DNA of 64,000 bases from the NCBI RefSeq assembly GCF_003573695.1, contig NC_039362.1:195296827-195360826 (forward strand), written 5' to 3'. Position numbers and translations under genes: made by a program. Positions 35,296 through 47,434 of the stretch are shown piece by piece; position 1 is the stretch's first letter, and each line of letters starts with the position of its first letter. The DNA is from Papaver somniferum. Lineage: Eukaryota; Streptophyta; Magnoliopsida; Ranunculales; Papaveraceae. The notes beneath the pieces were generated by a model. The model made no database searches and had not been told where the DNA came from. It was given only the letters and a program-made list of their open reading frames with translations.

Positions 35296-35784
35296 TTACT
35301 CAAAAAAGATCTCTCCTAGTGGAATTCGTAACACTATTTCTCCTTTAGGTTTTGTTGTGGATTTTCCAAAGCCATGAACAAAATAAGTTGAACTGGACAT
35401 TTCTTCATCTTTAAATCCCATTCCCCTGAATGCATGATAAAATATTATATCCACTGAACTTCCTGTATCGATTAAAGTTCTGTTCAATATCCATTCTCCA
35501 GTGGATTTTGTTGTTGTCTCCTTCTCTTTTCGTGTAATAGGCACTGTAATAACCAATGGAGATGTGTGGTTCAAATTTTCTTTTGGTATTTCTGCCGCCA
35601 TGAATGTGATTTTTTGCTTTTCCCAATCTTTCAAGGGTGATGTCTTTTCTACCGCCATAACCTTCCTTCCTTCAAAATTTCGTTTATGTACTCTTCCTTT
35701 GATGTTTTCATGGAATTCATTAACCATTGTTTTTGTTATCATATTACACTCCAATCTTTTTTCATCTTCATTGATTCTAATCAT
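35296..35784 (-). pseudogene. Retroviral-like aspartic protease of the deleted gypsy element
   Basis: A 162-codon frame contains ILNRTLIDTGSSVDIIFYHAF around residues 103-123, the D-T-G active-site block of plant gypsy proteases, followed by GMGFKDEE. It would process the Gag-Pol polyprotein. The last codons come from LTR sequence, because a deletion joins the frame directly to the truncated LTR near 35315. The frame is a fragment of a larger Gag-Pol. Confidence 0.8.
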
Positions 35785-36261
35785 TTTCTTTTAACTGGTT
35801 CACTGATTTATTTAATCACTTTCTTGATTTGAACAATCTCAACAACAATCTTCAACTTTTGATCTTCAGCCTCCCTGTTTCTAGCGTCATTATGTAGTTG
35901 CAGGAAATCCTACACTACACCCCTCATATGATTTCATTAACACTCAACTCATTTTTAGATTAACAATCTTAATTTTATTGATGAATCTTTGAACAATCTT
36001 ACAAGAAAAGATAAAGGAATCAAGAATACCCACTGCTCTAGATTTTCTCTCTCCTATTTACTTGTTTCTTACTCAAAAAAGATCTCTCCCTCTCCTTTAC
36101 AACTGAACGACTATTTATAGGGAAATACATAGTAGATGACAGCTAATCTATCCTTTATTTTCGGATATGGTTTGCGACATTCTCGCAACCTTATAAATGT
36201 TAATCTCGCAAACTCTCTAATTTTCGCAGGACCATCACATCTTTCTCATGATTTTAGCTGA

Positions 36262-36461
36262 CGTCGTTTATTATATCATTTCTGAAATTGTTCTGCGACG
36301 ATGTTGTGTTGTGTTGTTGATAATTTCGCTGAGATATTATTGCTGCGAGATTCTGATCCTACATCGTCGTTTATTATATGATTTCTGAAATTGTTCCGCG
36401 ACGTTGTTGTGTTGTTGATAATCTCGCTGAGATATTATTGCTGCGAGATTCTGATCCTACA
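36262..36461 (-). repeat. 103-bp tandem duplication at the LTR end
   Basis: CGTCGTTTATTATAT starts units at 36262 and 36365; both end GATTCTGATCCTACA. The second unit is slightly shorter inside. This duplicates the U3 tip of the small gypsy LTR, so the terminal sequence occurs twice. Confidence 0.85.
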
Positions 36462-37905
36462 AAAACATATCTCTAGAAGATATATTAGTAAAGTATACTT
36501 GTATACTAGCTAATATTGAGTTGTCATCCATGAGGGATTTTGGTATATTAGTTGGATATTAGTTGGAATTAGACAAAACCGAAAATTGGTGTTTATTGCA
36601 TATCTTTAGAATATCTTCGGTTATGGAAATTCGTTGGTGCCCAAACTAGCTACCTTGGTCAATAAATAACGAAGTTTTTCCCTCTTGCAAAATCATCTTG
36701 ACGCAAGCACTTCATTTTTTAGTCACCGCGTAACCGACTAATAGTATTACTTGTAATTCTATCTTGGAGAGGAGAGTAACCTAATTAGGCGAAATATCTA
36801 GTTTAAAGGCTTTTGTGGGATCAAGAAGCGTCTAGATAGTACCGTTGGTGGGAAAATAGAATTAGCATTGTTCATAGTTTTCGAATATTAATTTGGTTAA
36901 CTAACGATGGTTAGATCTTGATTGCACCTAGTTTGATTATTTTTCAGAGAATTGTGACGATCAAGGTTTAACCCTAGTTCAAATCAATTTTCAAATTTGA
37001 CGATAAAATTGTGATAATCCATTGTAAACAGACTCCGGTAAGTGCGAAATCGATCGTAAGTGGAATCAAGTTTATTTGTGTAGGTACATTGAAGATTTGA
37101 AGACAAGAAGATTTCTTATTGGTTTCCTATCTTTGTGATTTACTTCGTGCACAAACTTGATTGGATGGAATCCGAATTTGTTTATCTTTTGATAGACATC
37201 TTATTGATAGTTGCACAGATCGACAAGCTATAATTTCGTGGTATTCTTTAATATCTGAATTTGATAGTTTGTAGACCTATATCTGGTTATCTTGATAATC
37301 TATATCTTGATTGATCTAATCCAAACAAAAGAGTTTATTAGATTAAACGGAAAAATTATTGTTTGACTCAACAAAAATCTCTAATTTACTTCTTGAAATT
37401 GATAAAGCATTTACCGAATAAAGATTAGTACTGTACTTTTTCAGAATACAATCCAAAGGACTTGAGTGCAAGAAATCTTCGCGAATGGTGAAGCAACTCA
37501 AGATATATGATTTTATCTTTAGGAATCACGTTCTTTGGCCATATTGGTTGAAGGCTCATGGATACTGAGGAAAATAGGTAAGTTGGGGTAGTTTACTTGG
37601 TCGTTGGTAATAGTCTTTGTATAAATGCTTAATTATGACAGTGTTCAAAACTGGACTAAGTCCCGAGTTTTTTCTGCATTTGCAATTTCCTCGTTAACAA
37701 TATATAGTGTTGTATTATTTACTTTACTTTTGTATTATTTAGCTTGTCTTTATAATTAAATCAAATACACGTGTACGTTAATCAAAAAACTTGGATAAGA
37801 AACCTTCTGTCTCAAGAGATAGTTTTGATCTTGAATCAATCCGACTACATAAGAGATAGTTGACGGTTTGTCTGTCTTCACCATCTGACTACATAAGAGA
37901 TAGTT

Positions 37906-38454
37906 TCAATCTTGAATCAATCTGGTAGCATAAAGTTTATCGAGGGTTGGAGCTCCACTGTAGCATAATGTCAAAACAAAAAGGGTCACTTTCAAAGATG
38001 CTTTTGAGTTCCAGAGATGCGTATAAGGAAAAGTTAAGAAGCCTTCTGTCTCAAGAGACGAGTATGCACTACCTACGGAAAATCTATCACCGTATCTCCA
38101 TTTCCTTGAATCTTCATTTTCTGATACAGCAGGTTCACTAATGGGCTGTAGAAGATTCACCGCCTCGATCAACTCCAGTTCATTCAAATGTATAGAGAAA
38201 GGTAAGGTCCATGCATCCTCGGGTGAAATCATTTCACTAACCATTGTATTTTTTCTTCTAGACAGGTGAAATAAGTCAGGGAAAGATATTATCAGTGACT
38301 ACTCTCAAGTCCACTCATCATCCCCAAAACGAATACTTATTCCAGTAACTATAGTCAAAATGGAACCAGACTTTACAAAATTTCTGGATTTCAAAATTCC
38401 TTTCCACAAGCTGCAACAAATACAAGTATTAGTCAAATATGGAAATAAAGCATC
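37906..38454 (-). pseudogene. LINE ORF2 C-terminal part (zf-RVT region)
   Basis: The frame at 37906-38244 reads KWRYGDRFSVGSAYSSLE, then LWNSKASLKVTLFVLTL and APTLDKLYATR, the usual tail of plant LINE ORF2. Upstream to 38454, SLWKGIL and ISIRFGDDEW are visible with stops. A segment reading CCTTCTGTCTCAAGAGA occurs at 37803 and 38041, and AACTATCTCTTATGTAG repeats on the minus strand, so the tail has an internal duplication. Confidence 0.8.
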
Positions 38455-38880
38455 CACTAGTGGAAAACAGCCGATTTAAGATAGTCAAATAGTGTCGTTT
38501 TAACGAGTTAAACGGCACTTTCTGAGTGCTGCTGAAAGTACCGTAGATTCAGTGTCTTTTTATGGAACGACACTTTCTGAGTGCCCCTGAATTACGATGC
38601 TTTCTGAGTGCCGCTACGCACGACACCTGGATATCGTCGTAGATTTGATTTTTTTAATATAAAAAAATTAGTCAGATCTGGCTAGCTGACTCCAATTATT
38701 CTTACTAGGCTGAAATGAATCTGATTCAAATTCAAATTGTACTAAAATGAAACTCAAATTAAACTGAAATTAAATGACAATTCAAATGAAAATTCAAATT
38801 CAAATGACAATTACAAGTTCTCAAATTCAAGTGAAATTCAAATTCTCAAATTCAAATTCAAGTTCTATATAGAATCTGAT
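38455..38880. repeat. CACTA subterminal repeats (left) and ATTCAAATTC tract
   Basis: CTTTCTGAGTGC occurs three times between about 38518 and 38623, each near CGACA/GGCAC words; such subterminal motifs bind TNPA in En/Spm. From 38715 to 38865 there is an imperfect CAAATTCAAATTC tract. The right end has different subterminal words. Confidence 0.65.
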
Positions 38881-40456
38881 TCTTCTAATACCAAATGACA
38901 GCTCGATTACATTGAACTGTACTCATAAATTTAGTCCAAAATCATTATAAAAAACTTCTAATTATTAAGGTTTATTAAGTGATGCAAGTCCTGAGAACTT
39001 CAACAACAATTTCAGTTATTAGGATCTTGGCACTAGCTTGCGTGAGAGCAGAACTGTAGAGGCACAACTCTTTCAACCATTTCTACATCCAGCAGGATCA
39101 ACGATCTTACCATCAACCATGACATCAGTTAGCCTCATGAGACCATCGGGAACAGAGTGCTGGCATCCATGAATGTATCAAACTACATTCAGAAGAATAG
39201 TAAGTCAGACCTTATATGCTAGGTTTACATGACTTCAAACATAATATACACGGAGGTGGTCTAATATACCCATCATCAAGACAACAACAGCAAATTGTTG
39301 CTCCTACAATAAAATAATTTCAATTGAAAAACATAATCACGTAAATTATGCATCCCAACGGATGTTTTCTCCAGATATGGCATTCATGGAGATGGAGCAA
39401 ACCGAACATAGAGAGTAGAAGTTTTGCCAAAGTTTATATAACAGAACTGGACAATCTGACTATATCTTTAAACAAGAGATGTGTTTCTTTTCTGATATGC
39501 AGGAATCACTGATCAATCATGCATAAGCGAAAACAATATATTCATATTTAGCCCAGAGTCAAGATTATCATCATGTGTACAAAACAATGCCATTCACTTG
39601 AATGAACATTTTACACCTGAAACTTTTCAACATGACACTGTTTACAATTCAGTGTCGCATTCAGATAAAATAATATCTCAATTTCTACAGATCTCGAGCA
39701 GCATTCCTAACTGGTGAACCCCTAATTGCAAGGGAATTTCCCAAGTTAAGAGAATTTAAAAAAATCCATCCTGCGACACATGGCATTAGCCTTAGAGATG
39801 ACGAATCAGTGGGTCCCAACAGGATTTAAATAGTTTCCATTTTGGGTTAGTGACACCCATTAATCAAGGGTGCTTTGCACCTAGCAGCACCCAACAAAGT
39901 GTTGCTAGCTACATATAGATATACACATGAGACACAGAATATGATTGATGTGTTCTTGATCTCCCGAAACACTTAACCAGAAGAAAAGAAGAAATGATTA
40001 ACTGTAAGGAACATTTGAATATAGACAAATGATAAATCAGGTGTTAGGCGGCCACAAACCTGTTGAATCAAGGTGTCATACAGCACTATACACTTGTTTT
40101 TGAAAAAACCATACATATAAGCCTGTTAAAATTGGTCAAAAAACAACAAATTAGAACAAGCATGTCCATACACACATTAAAATAAAATATCGATAAAGTA
40201 TCTGCCAATAACATATGTATTAGGAGACAATACTAAAATAGTAAACACGGAATATATAAAAAAGAGACGCCACAAGAAATGAATCTAGGTCTCAGACTGT
40301 CAGTAGGTAGATTAGCAGTAAAGCACAGACTGTAGAAGAACAAAGAAGAAAAATGCAGGCACAGTATAGAGATGAATCCTCACATTGCTATGGCTTGACC
40401 TTGTAGATCCATCAACGACAAAGAGAATTAAACAAGGATTGAACGAGCGTTATTAC
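38881..40456. other. CACTA 3' non-coding region (minus orientation); no gene seen
   Basis: AT-rich sequence between the transposase C-terminus and the left terminus. No frame or repeat stands out apart from scattered AT-rich runs. Confidence 0.45.
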
Positions 40457-43400
40457 CTAAGCATCCCCATCTGAATATTCATCATCTGCTTATTCAGCTA
40501 GTGCTAGTTCCTGACATTATCAAGAAGGGAATGAATATCTATGTACATAAAGAAGATAAAAATAATTTAAAACCACTTCCTCATCAACCAACTCATGGTT
40601 TTGCTCAGAATCAGTGTACACTGTAATGTGAATTCTATTCTAAATACATTTTATCTACACAAGGTGCAGAAACATGAGAAAATTGTACTGATTGATGAAC
40701 CGGTGCCACAACCATAACCATAAACATGTGCAACATATAAACTACTGTTGTGCTGAACTATTCCAGTGCAACACTAGTTGAGATAAATATACAGGACAAC
40801 ATAGAGTGATTATCTAACCCCAAAGAGTATCTTAATTGCAAAGTCTATGTAAGTTTGCATTACTGTTCAGCAATTAATACATGTATGGTAAGAAGAAAAG
40901 AAGCTTTCATTGAAAGGATCGAGCATTATTACCTGATCATCTACATCGGAATACTCATCATCTCCCTGAAAGCATCAAGAAGTGAATGAATGTTCAAATC
41001 TCTTTTCACTTCAAGAAGATTAAAAAATAAACAAGTCCTGAAACAATGCATTATTACCTGAGCAATTCCACTCCAATAATCATCATCTCCAACTGTTTCT
41101 GAAATCAATGGAGCATCACTAGAGGTTGCAGTGAAGACATATGGATCTTCAAAAGCATTCATATGGGGGTCTGATCTTATAGGAGATTCCAAAACCAGAT
41201 TTCAATGCTTTCTTGTCAAATCGCTGCAGTAAAAAACTTGGTTAGCTTGAGAAGCATGGATGAACGGCTCGTCTTCTTCCTTTGAGCTTCTCGCAAACTT
41301 TTCAAAATTGACAAACCTCAACTTTGTCTCTCGATCCACATATGATCCATGTACTTTGTCTTCGACTCGCGCCCAATCACAATAAAAGACAACTTCTGTG
41401 AAAACCCCATAGTCTAGTTCAAGTATATCTTTTCAGAATGTCGTAGTATGCAGTATCGTCATCGACAAGGTTAGTATCCCTGGAACTTGCTCTAAAGCTG
41501 GTGCAAGCATTCATTGTGACTCCACTATTTTGTGTAATCAAATGTTTTTCTGCATCTGTTGTGTAGAAAAGATAGCCATTAATACAGTATGAATTATACG
41601 AAACTGTGCGGAACATCGGCCCAATTGCGAGCCTACGAAAATCTGTCATTGGAGTGCCTTCAAGTTGTCCTCTTAACCATGGAATTGTAGTCCATAGTTT
41701 CGGTCCTTCCCCTACGAGTTTGGTTAAGATTAGAAACATACGCATTATATTTCCCGTCAAATGACAAAGACATTGGTAAGTGTATTGTATTTCCTATAAA
41801 CTGACAAAGACATTGATAAGTGAATGTTTCTTTTTATAGTGCAATGAATTAATTCAAACAGAAACCAACTTATTTACTTACGCTTCCCATTCAGTATTTT
41901 CATCTGAGTGTCTCAATATCCATAGACGAACTTGATCATACTTTAAGGTGGTTAGCTCATATGGTTTTCCCTGTGAATCACATGGGTATGGACCTTCATA
42001 AACATCATCGGGCATTAATATCTTTCCACGACACTTATAAGACTTTTTCTTTCCCTCATGAACGAACTCCATGCATTGGCGCGCTCCTTCAATGACCTCA
42101 TACTGTTTTTGAATAGACGCTTCTATATAATTTTTGTTGCGGCCATAAACCTTGTAAGTTCTCATCATCCTGCACATGTGATAGTAACCAAGTATATGTA
42201 AGTTTTCTGATTTCATAAAATACAAAAAGGGTATTAGTAACTAAATGATTGTACGTACCTCTCAAAAGGGTACATCCACCTAAACTGAACAGGCCCCAAT
42301 AAATGTGCCTCTTCTGCTAAGTGTACGACAACATGAGTCATACTAACAAAAAAAGCAGGCGGAAAGTATATTTCAAACACACATAATGACTCCACTACAC
42401 GTTCATGCATTAGACGAAGCTCAGCACGATCAATAACCTTAGAACAAAGGACTTTGAAAAACAATGATAAGTGTCGAACTGCCTCACTTAAAGGCTTATG
42501 TTTTTTAAAACCATGCATTAGAAAAATAGGCATCATACCCTGCATAAAAATGTGATAGTCCTGGGATTTGAGACCCTTCAATTGAAACTCTTTCAAACAT
42601 ACTTTCTTTCTCCAGTTCCCACTGTAACCAATTGGTACTTTCAATGTGCTAAGAGTTTTGCAGATAACTTTCCTTTCAGAGTCAGACAAGCGATAAGGTG
42701 CATGGGGGGCCACTGATTTTCCATTATTTTCCTTCAACCACAATCTAGGCTTCAACTTCAGCAGTTTTAAATCTTTGAACGCGGGAACCCCATCCTTCGA
42801 CTTATCCTTATGGTTCATAAAGGTTCCAAACAAATTCTCTGCAAAGTTCTTTTCCACATGCATGACATCCACATTGCGTCGAACATGCAGAAACTAATGA
42901 ATAAACTAAGTTAGAAAACATTAGAAACAGTAATAACATATTGTAAACCAACTGCAAGATACATACAATAGGTCAGGCTAACAATGCCTTTCAATATGGG
43001 AGACGAAATAAGATCGATCTCTTCGACCATGAAGACGTAACCTTGACCGGCCGCTTTACCAACTTCCCAAATTCTTTATCTGCGGTTGTTGTCTTCTCGA
43101 ACAAATCGACGCCACTCAAACGGCTTGGTGCACGCCTGTTATCCTGATTTCCGTTGAACTGAGACTTCTGTCGTCTATAAGGGTGATTCATATCTCTTAG
43201 AAACTTTCTATGACCCATATAAGCATACTTTTTGCCCCATTTTAACCTTAATGCCTCTGTATTTTCTCCACACACAGGACAACCAAATTTTCCAGAATTT
43301 CGCAGACCCGAAACATGGGCATATCCCGGAAAGTCATGTATGCACCACAATAAGATTGCTTTCATTGTGAAGTAAGTCTTTGTATGTGCATCATATGTTA

Positions 43401-44676
43401 CCTTTCCCTCTGACCATAACTCAAGCAACTCGTCAATCAAGGGATGTAAATAAACATCTACGTTATGGTTAGGACCAGTTGGACCAGGAATCAGCATTGT
43501 TAACATGGTGAAATCTTTGGACGTGCATAATTCTGGTGGAAGATTACAAGGAACAATCATGACAGTCCAGGTACTGTGCGTGCTCATCATCCAGAAAGGA
43601 CAAAAACTATCAGTTGCTAGTCCCAGAAGCACGTTTCGCTTCTCTTCAGAAAACTCAGGCCACTTTCGATCTATAGCCTTCCACTGAGAAGAATCTACAG
43701 GATGCCTCATGTATGTAGCACTTTCCACAACCTTAGAATACCAAATCATCAGCTCAGCTATCCAAGGTACACTATACATTCGCTGTAACCTCTCCGTAAC
43801 TGGAAAATATCTAAGTACCTTTACCGCCACCTTTCTTGTAGTTGGAATACTCCCTTCTGGCGGCTTTTTCCATCTACTTTCCTTATATTTAGGACACTCC
43901 TAAAAATCAGCATAATCCTTCCCATACAAAATACAAGCATGGATAATTTGGACCGGCAACTGAAACGGTTTGATCATATCCTTAGCTTTCCTACAATTAT
44001 GAGGCAACATATTCTCAACCGGTAAAATGGTTTTCAAGTATCCCAATAACTCAGTCATGAAAACATCAGAGCATTGATATCTTGCTTTCATACTAAGCAA
44101 CTCAACTGTTGCCGACAATTTTGTATGTTCACGACTACAACCTGGATATAAGGGTTGTCCAGCATCTTGTACCCTTTTACTGTAATTGTCACCAGCTCTA
44201 TCTTGATTATTACCACCAGTATCATCTTCAACATCAGCACCCGGGGGACAATCAGAACTATTTTGGCAATTTTCAAAGTTACTGACACAAACTGCACGTC
44301 CTAATGTCTCGTTGAACAAGTTGTGAATTCTCGAAACAGGAACATCTTCATTCACAACATAATTAGCGGGTAAAGGAGGAGCTTCAACACCGAAAACATG
44401 ATCCATAGATTGATCTCCGTGATGGATCCATGTTTGGTTTGTCATATTGAATCCATTCTCAAGAATATCCCCATGTACATCTTCTAGAGATTTTGGTAAG
44501 CTATTGTAATTCTTACATTTCATGCAAGGACATCGAACTTTATCGCTAGCTTCACCAAGATTGTCTCTTGTAAATTTGATGAAAGATTGAACACCGGCAA
44601 CCCATGTAGGTGAATACTTAGGTGCATAAATCCATTCTTTTCTTGGGGGAACAACAAGACATTGATACATCTGCAT
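40457..44676 (-). pseudogene. TNP2-like CACTA transposase, multi-exon, with nonsense codons
   Basis: This is the element's main transposase. Exon 1 (from 44676) starts MQMYQCLVV. Its Transpos_assoc-like N-terminus has CPCMKCKNYNSLP and WIHHGDQS. A TAG at 43900-43902 follows KDYADF; the frame then continues through ECPKYKESRW and the Transposase_21 core (43830-42991: WIAELMIWYSKVVESATYMRHP, then LATDSFCPF, IPGPTGPNHNVDVYL, GCPVCGENT). Another stop (TGA, 42991-42993) follows FRLPY. The next exon (42872-42234) has NVDVMHVEKNFAENLFGT and a DUF4218-like region ending QFRWMYPFERY. 42225-41878 and 41760-41419 continue with a DUF4216-like part (YCINGYLFYTTDAEKH, TQNSGV). An acidic C-terminus (GDDDYWSG, GDDEYSD) ends with a stop near 40457. 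The layout is typical and the copy is disabled. Confidence 0.88.
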
Positions 44677-44863
44677 AACAAAAGAAATACATAAATCAGA
44701 TGCGACATTTTGCGAAGTACAACAACAATTTGCGAGAAATACATGAATTAAACCAAAAAAAGTATTTGAAAGTGGTACAAAGTAAATTAGGACGTATGTG
44801 TTTCTATTGGTACCTATTTGGGTAGATATTGAGAAGATTGTAAATACAGAGAAAATGATAGAA

Positions 44864-44995
44864 TACTTATTTTGACCTAATTAAGCAAAACCCCTAAACA
44901 AATTCATACTTATTTTGACCTAATTAAGCAAAACCCCTACAGCAAATTCATACTTATTTTGACTTAAGCAAAACCCCTAAAACAAATTCAAAAAA
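44864..44995. repeat. 43-bp tandem repeat, three copies
   Basis: ACTTATTTTGACCTAATTAA is followed by GCAAAACCCCTA twice (from about 44865 and 44908), and a shortened third copy starts near 44952. It lies in the presumed 5' untranslated part of the TNP2 transcript. Confidence 0.85.
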
Positions 44996-46073
44996 ATTTT
45001 ATTTACTATTACCCTTATAAATTGAAACTCAGAATTTAGCTCAGAAATTGGAACTCAAAATAATGTACATACCCTAATAAGTTGGTGAATTGAATCTCTG
45101 ATGAAACCTGAAATCAGAGGTGAGCTAGCATTTCCAAATCTTCTGAAAGTTGTTGAACCCTAACTAGTCGATGGTAAATAAGTTGTTAAACACACAACCA
45201 TCATAAATTCTTCTTAATTTGTATAAGAGAAGTGATAAATTTGATTGAGAGTGAGAGAAGAGAACGGCCTTTCATAAGAGAATGAGAGAGAAAGACGAGA
45301 ATATGGTCATCTCTTTTTCTCGATGGCTAGATAAAAGTATAACCTAGACTAGACTGAGTCAGATTATGTCCTGAGTTAGCAAAAGCTGAATGGGCTGAAT
45401 CGCCTCTCTATGAGAATTGAGAATGAAATTTCTGACATTACTTCAACTTCTTAGAATCTTAATAAAAGTACAATCTTAGAAAGACTACAGAGCCTTCTTA
45501 CAATTTTAGAAAGACTAAATATTTTTGATGGCATCATATGGAATTTCTCTTAATTTTGATTCTAACTCCAGAATTAAAGTTTCTTACCATCCAACATCTT
45601 TTATGATTGCTAAGTGTTGAAAACTATGCAAAATATTTACAAAGTACAAAAAAGAAAGAAAAACAAAAGTTGACAAAATTGAACAAGATTGAAAGTTAAT
45701 GAAATTAAAACTAAGTTTAAAACTGAACAATATATTTCATTAGATAAGAGCAGGGCTACTAAACCTGTTAAAGCTACGTATAATTAGATAGATATCCGTC
45801 AGAGAACTTGCAAGTTCTGTAAAACACTTCTTAACATGTATTGAGTGTCTTCTTCTTTACATAAAAAGAGATGAGACTCAAAACCACAATAGACTTGAAC
45901 TGTACCCAAAAAAATTCCCCCAAAATAGTTACATATATCACCCCAGATCATATATTCCAAAATACTTACATATATCCCTTCCATTTTCTTCACAACTTCT
46001 TTGTACCCCAAAAAAGGTTCCATAAAGTTCTAAAATCTTCCACAAAAAAACTGAACTTCCAAGTTCAAGAGAA
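44996..46073. other. Spacer between the two CACTA genes; no gene seen
   Basis: AT-rich. It includes a purine-rich GAGAGAGAAAGACGAGA stretch near 45280-45300 that could be promoter or leader of the TNP2 transcription unit (minus). The short frames at 45799-46077 show no family signature. Confidence 0.4.
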
Positions 46074-47434
46074 CTAAAAATCTGGATCATCACAGGTGAC
46101 CGAGTGTCGTGGCCACATAATCATATCGGTTAGAGAAATGTCACCAAGAGTTCCAACACCATCATACAGTTCCTCAGTAGGTACCAAAACTTGATCAATG
46201 AGGACCAAACAATCTCCATGTGTTGGCTGTGCACTCGGATCAACACGGCCAAATGCAACAGATCTCTTCCTTAAATTCTTCAACACTACCTTGTGACCCC
46301 TATGCTCAGAACCGGTACCAACATCCATAGCCTGACACAATAATAACATCCCCTTAAGTCAAAAAATAATAACAAGTCTCCATAAGAAAAATAGTGAAAA
46401 CTAAATGGTTACCTATTCAATAACTACATTGTTTAAAATGAGTTAGTAAGAACAAAATCTTACCTGACCAGATTGGGTAGCAACATTAGGGTCAAATTGT
46501 TCAAAATCTTCTTCTGGCAATTATTGGTACACATGGGTAGCAACAAAGACTACAGATCTGCTAACAGTCCCAGTTGGACTTTGTTGTTCCATTATATGGC
46601 GACGCCGCGCAATACCATCTCTTCCAGTACTATGTAGAGCTTTAACTTCTTTCCTTTCCCTCCTCCCTCTCACCCTGGCTACTTTATCACTATCTTTATT
46701 AACCATGTCCACAAAAGCCTCCCAATCTTCCTTCTTCTGATTTCTTGGCCTCTTGGCTTTTTTTTCAGCAACAGTAGCACCAGCAGCATCACGCACTTTC
46801 CTTGAGTCTTCCCATTCCTCCAAGCTTTGTTTGCCATTTTTATAGCTTTGTCCTTGACAAATTCAGGCACGTTGTACACATTCTTGATTTCTCTCCACAC
46901 TTATTCCTTGAGTTCCGGAAGAACTTTCCTTTAGGTTTCGTAAGATGGTGACACAGTACTCTTAGCAATCACTCCAACTTTGGTGGAATACGCCATTGAA
47001 TATCCAATGGGTTTTCCAAGTGCATTGAATTTAACTGGAAGTAGGTGAGCAACTTCATAAAACCAATATACTTAATTAGTAAGTAATTATAACTTGACGT
47101 TATTATCATTCCTATGTTATTACCATCACTACAAAAGAAGGAAATAGAAAGACACGACTATGTTATTACCATTCCTACTTTCTTGAGAACATTGAGTTTC
47201 ATTAACAGACTATTGGAATGCCTCATGCCACTGATCCTCAGTATGTACACTTCCCATTGGTTCATTACTGTGACCATCATTTGGAGAGTGCTCACCATCA
47301 GATGAAGACAAACGTTCACTCCTAGAACCTGGACTTGCAGAAGCATTGAGCAAGGAAGTAGGCCAGTCACTTGCAGTTGACCTACTAGTTGTAGGCTGAG
47401 ATCGGATGCGACTTCCGCTATTAGGTCTCACCAT
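46074..47434 (-). pseudogene. TNPA/Ptta-type CACTA accessory protein, frame-broken
   Basis: The minus frame starts MVRPNSGSRIRSQP at 47434 with a Ser-rich N-terminus. After an intron, VAHLLPVKFNALGKPIGY leads to two stops, TAA at 46931-46933 and 46901-46903. The reading continues WREIKNVYNVPEFVKDKA. A one-base shift near 46820 moves it to a frame with WEDSRKVRD, NQKKEDWEAFV and ALHSTGRDGIARRRH, a Transposase_24-like signature. The last exon (46074-46349) has GRVDPSAQPTHG, LGDISLTDMIMWPRH and a stop. TNPA-type proteins bind subterminal repeats and help cutting. This copy cannot make full-length protein as read. Confidence 0.8.

Larger units (their letters stand above)
35120..36461 (-). mobile_element. 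Internally deleted Ty3/gypsy element inside the copia LTR
   Basis: The target duplication AAAAC is at 35115-35119 and 36462-36466. The right LTR copy (35893-36461, the 5' LTR in minus orientation) and a truncated left copy (35120 to about 35315) both begin TGTAGTTG(T/C)AGGAAATCC on the plus strand; the outer right end is CCTACA. Between them lies only a protease-region frame. Reverse transcriptase, integrase and most of the 3' LTR are deleted. Confidence 0.85.
34172..37784 (+). mobile_element. Copia-type LTR (probable), split by a gypsy insertion
   Basis: It starts at TATTAGAGCATTGCTC after the polypurine tract and ends around ACGTTAATCA near 37784. About 2.3 kb remains when the 35120-36461 insert is removed. 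A GGACCGATCCCT/GGGATGTATAGCA unit recurs at 34800-34880. No second LTR or pol was found in the window. The right boundary is uncertain. Confidence 0.5.

Noticed and set aside
43505..43903. Plus-strand frames opposite the transposase
   Set aside because: They are antisense shadows of the TNP2-like coding region.
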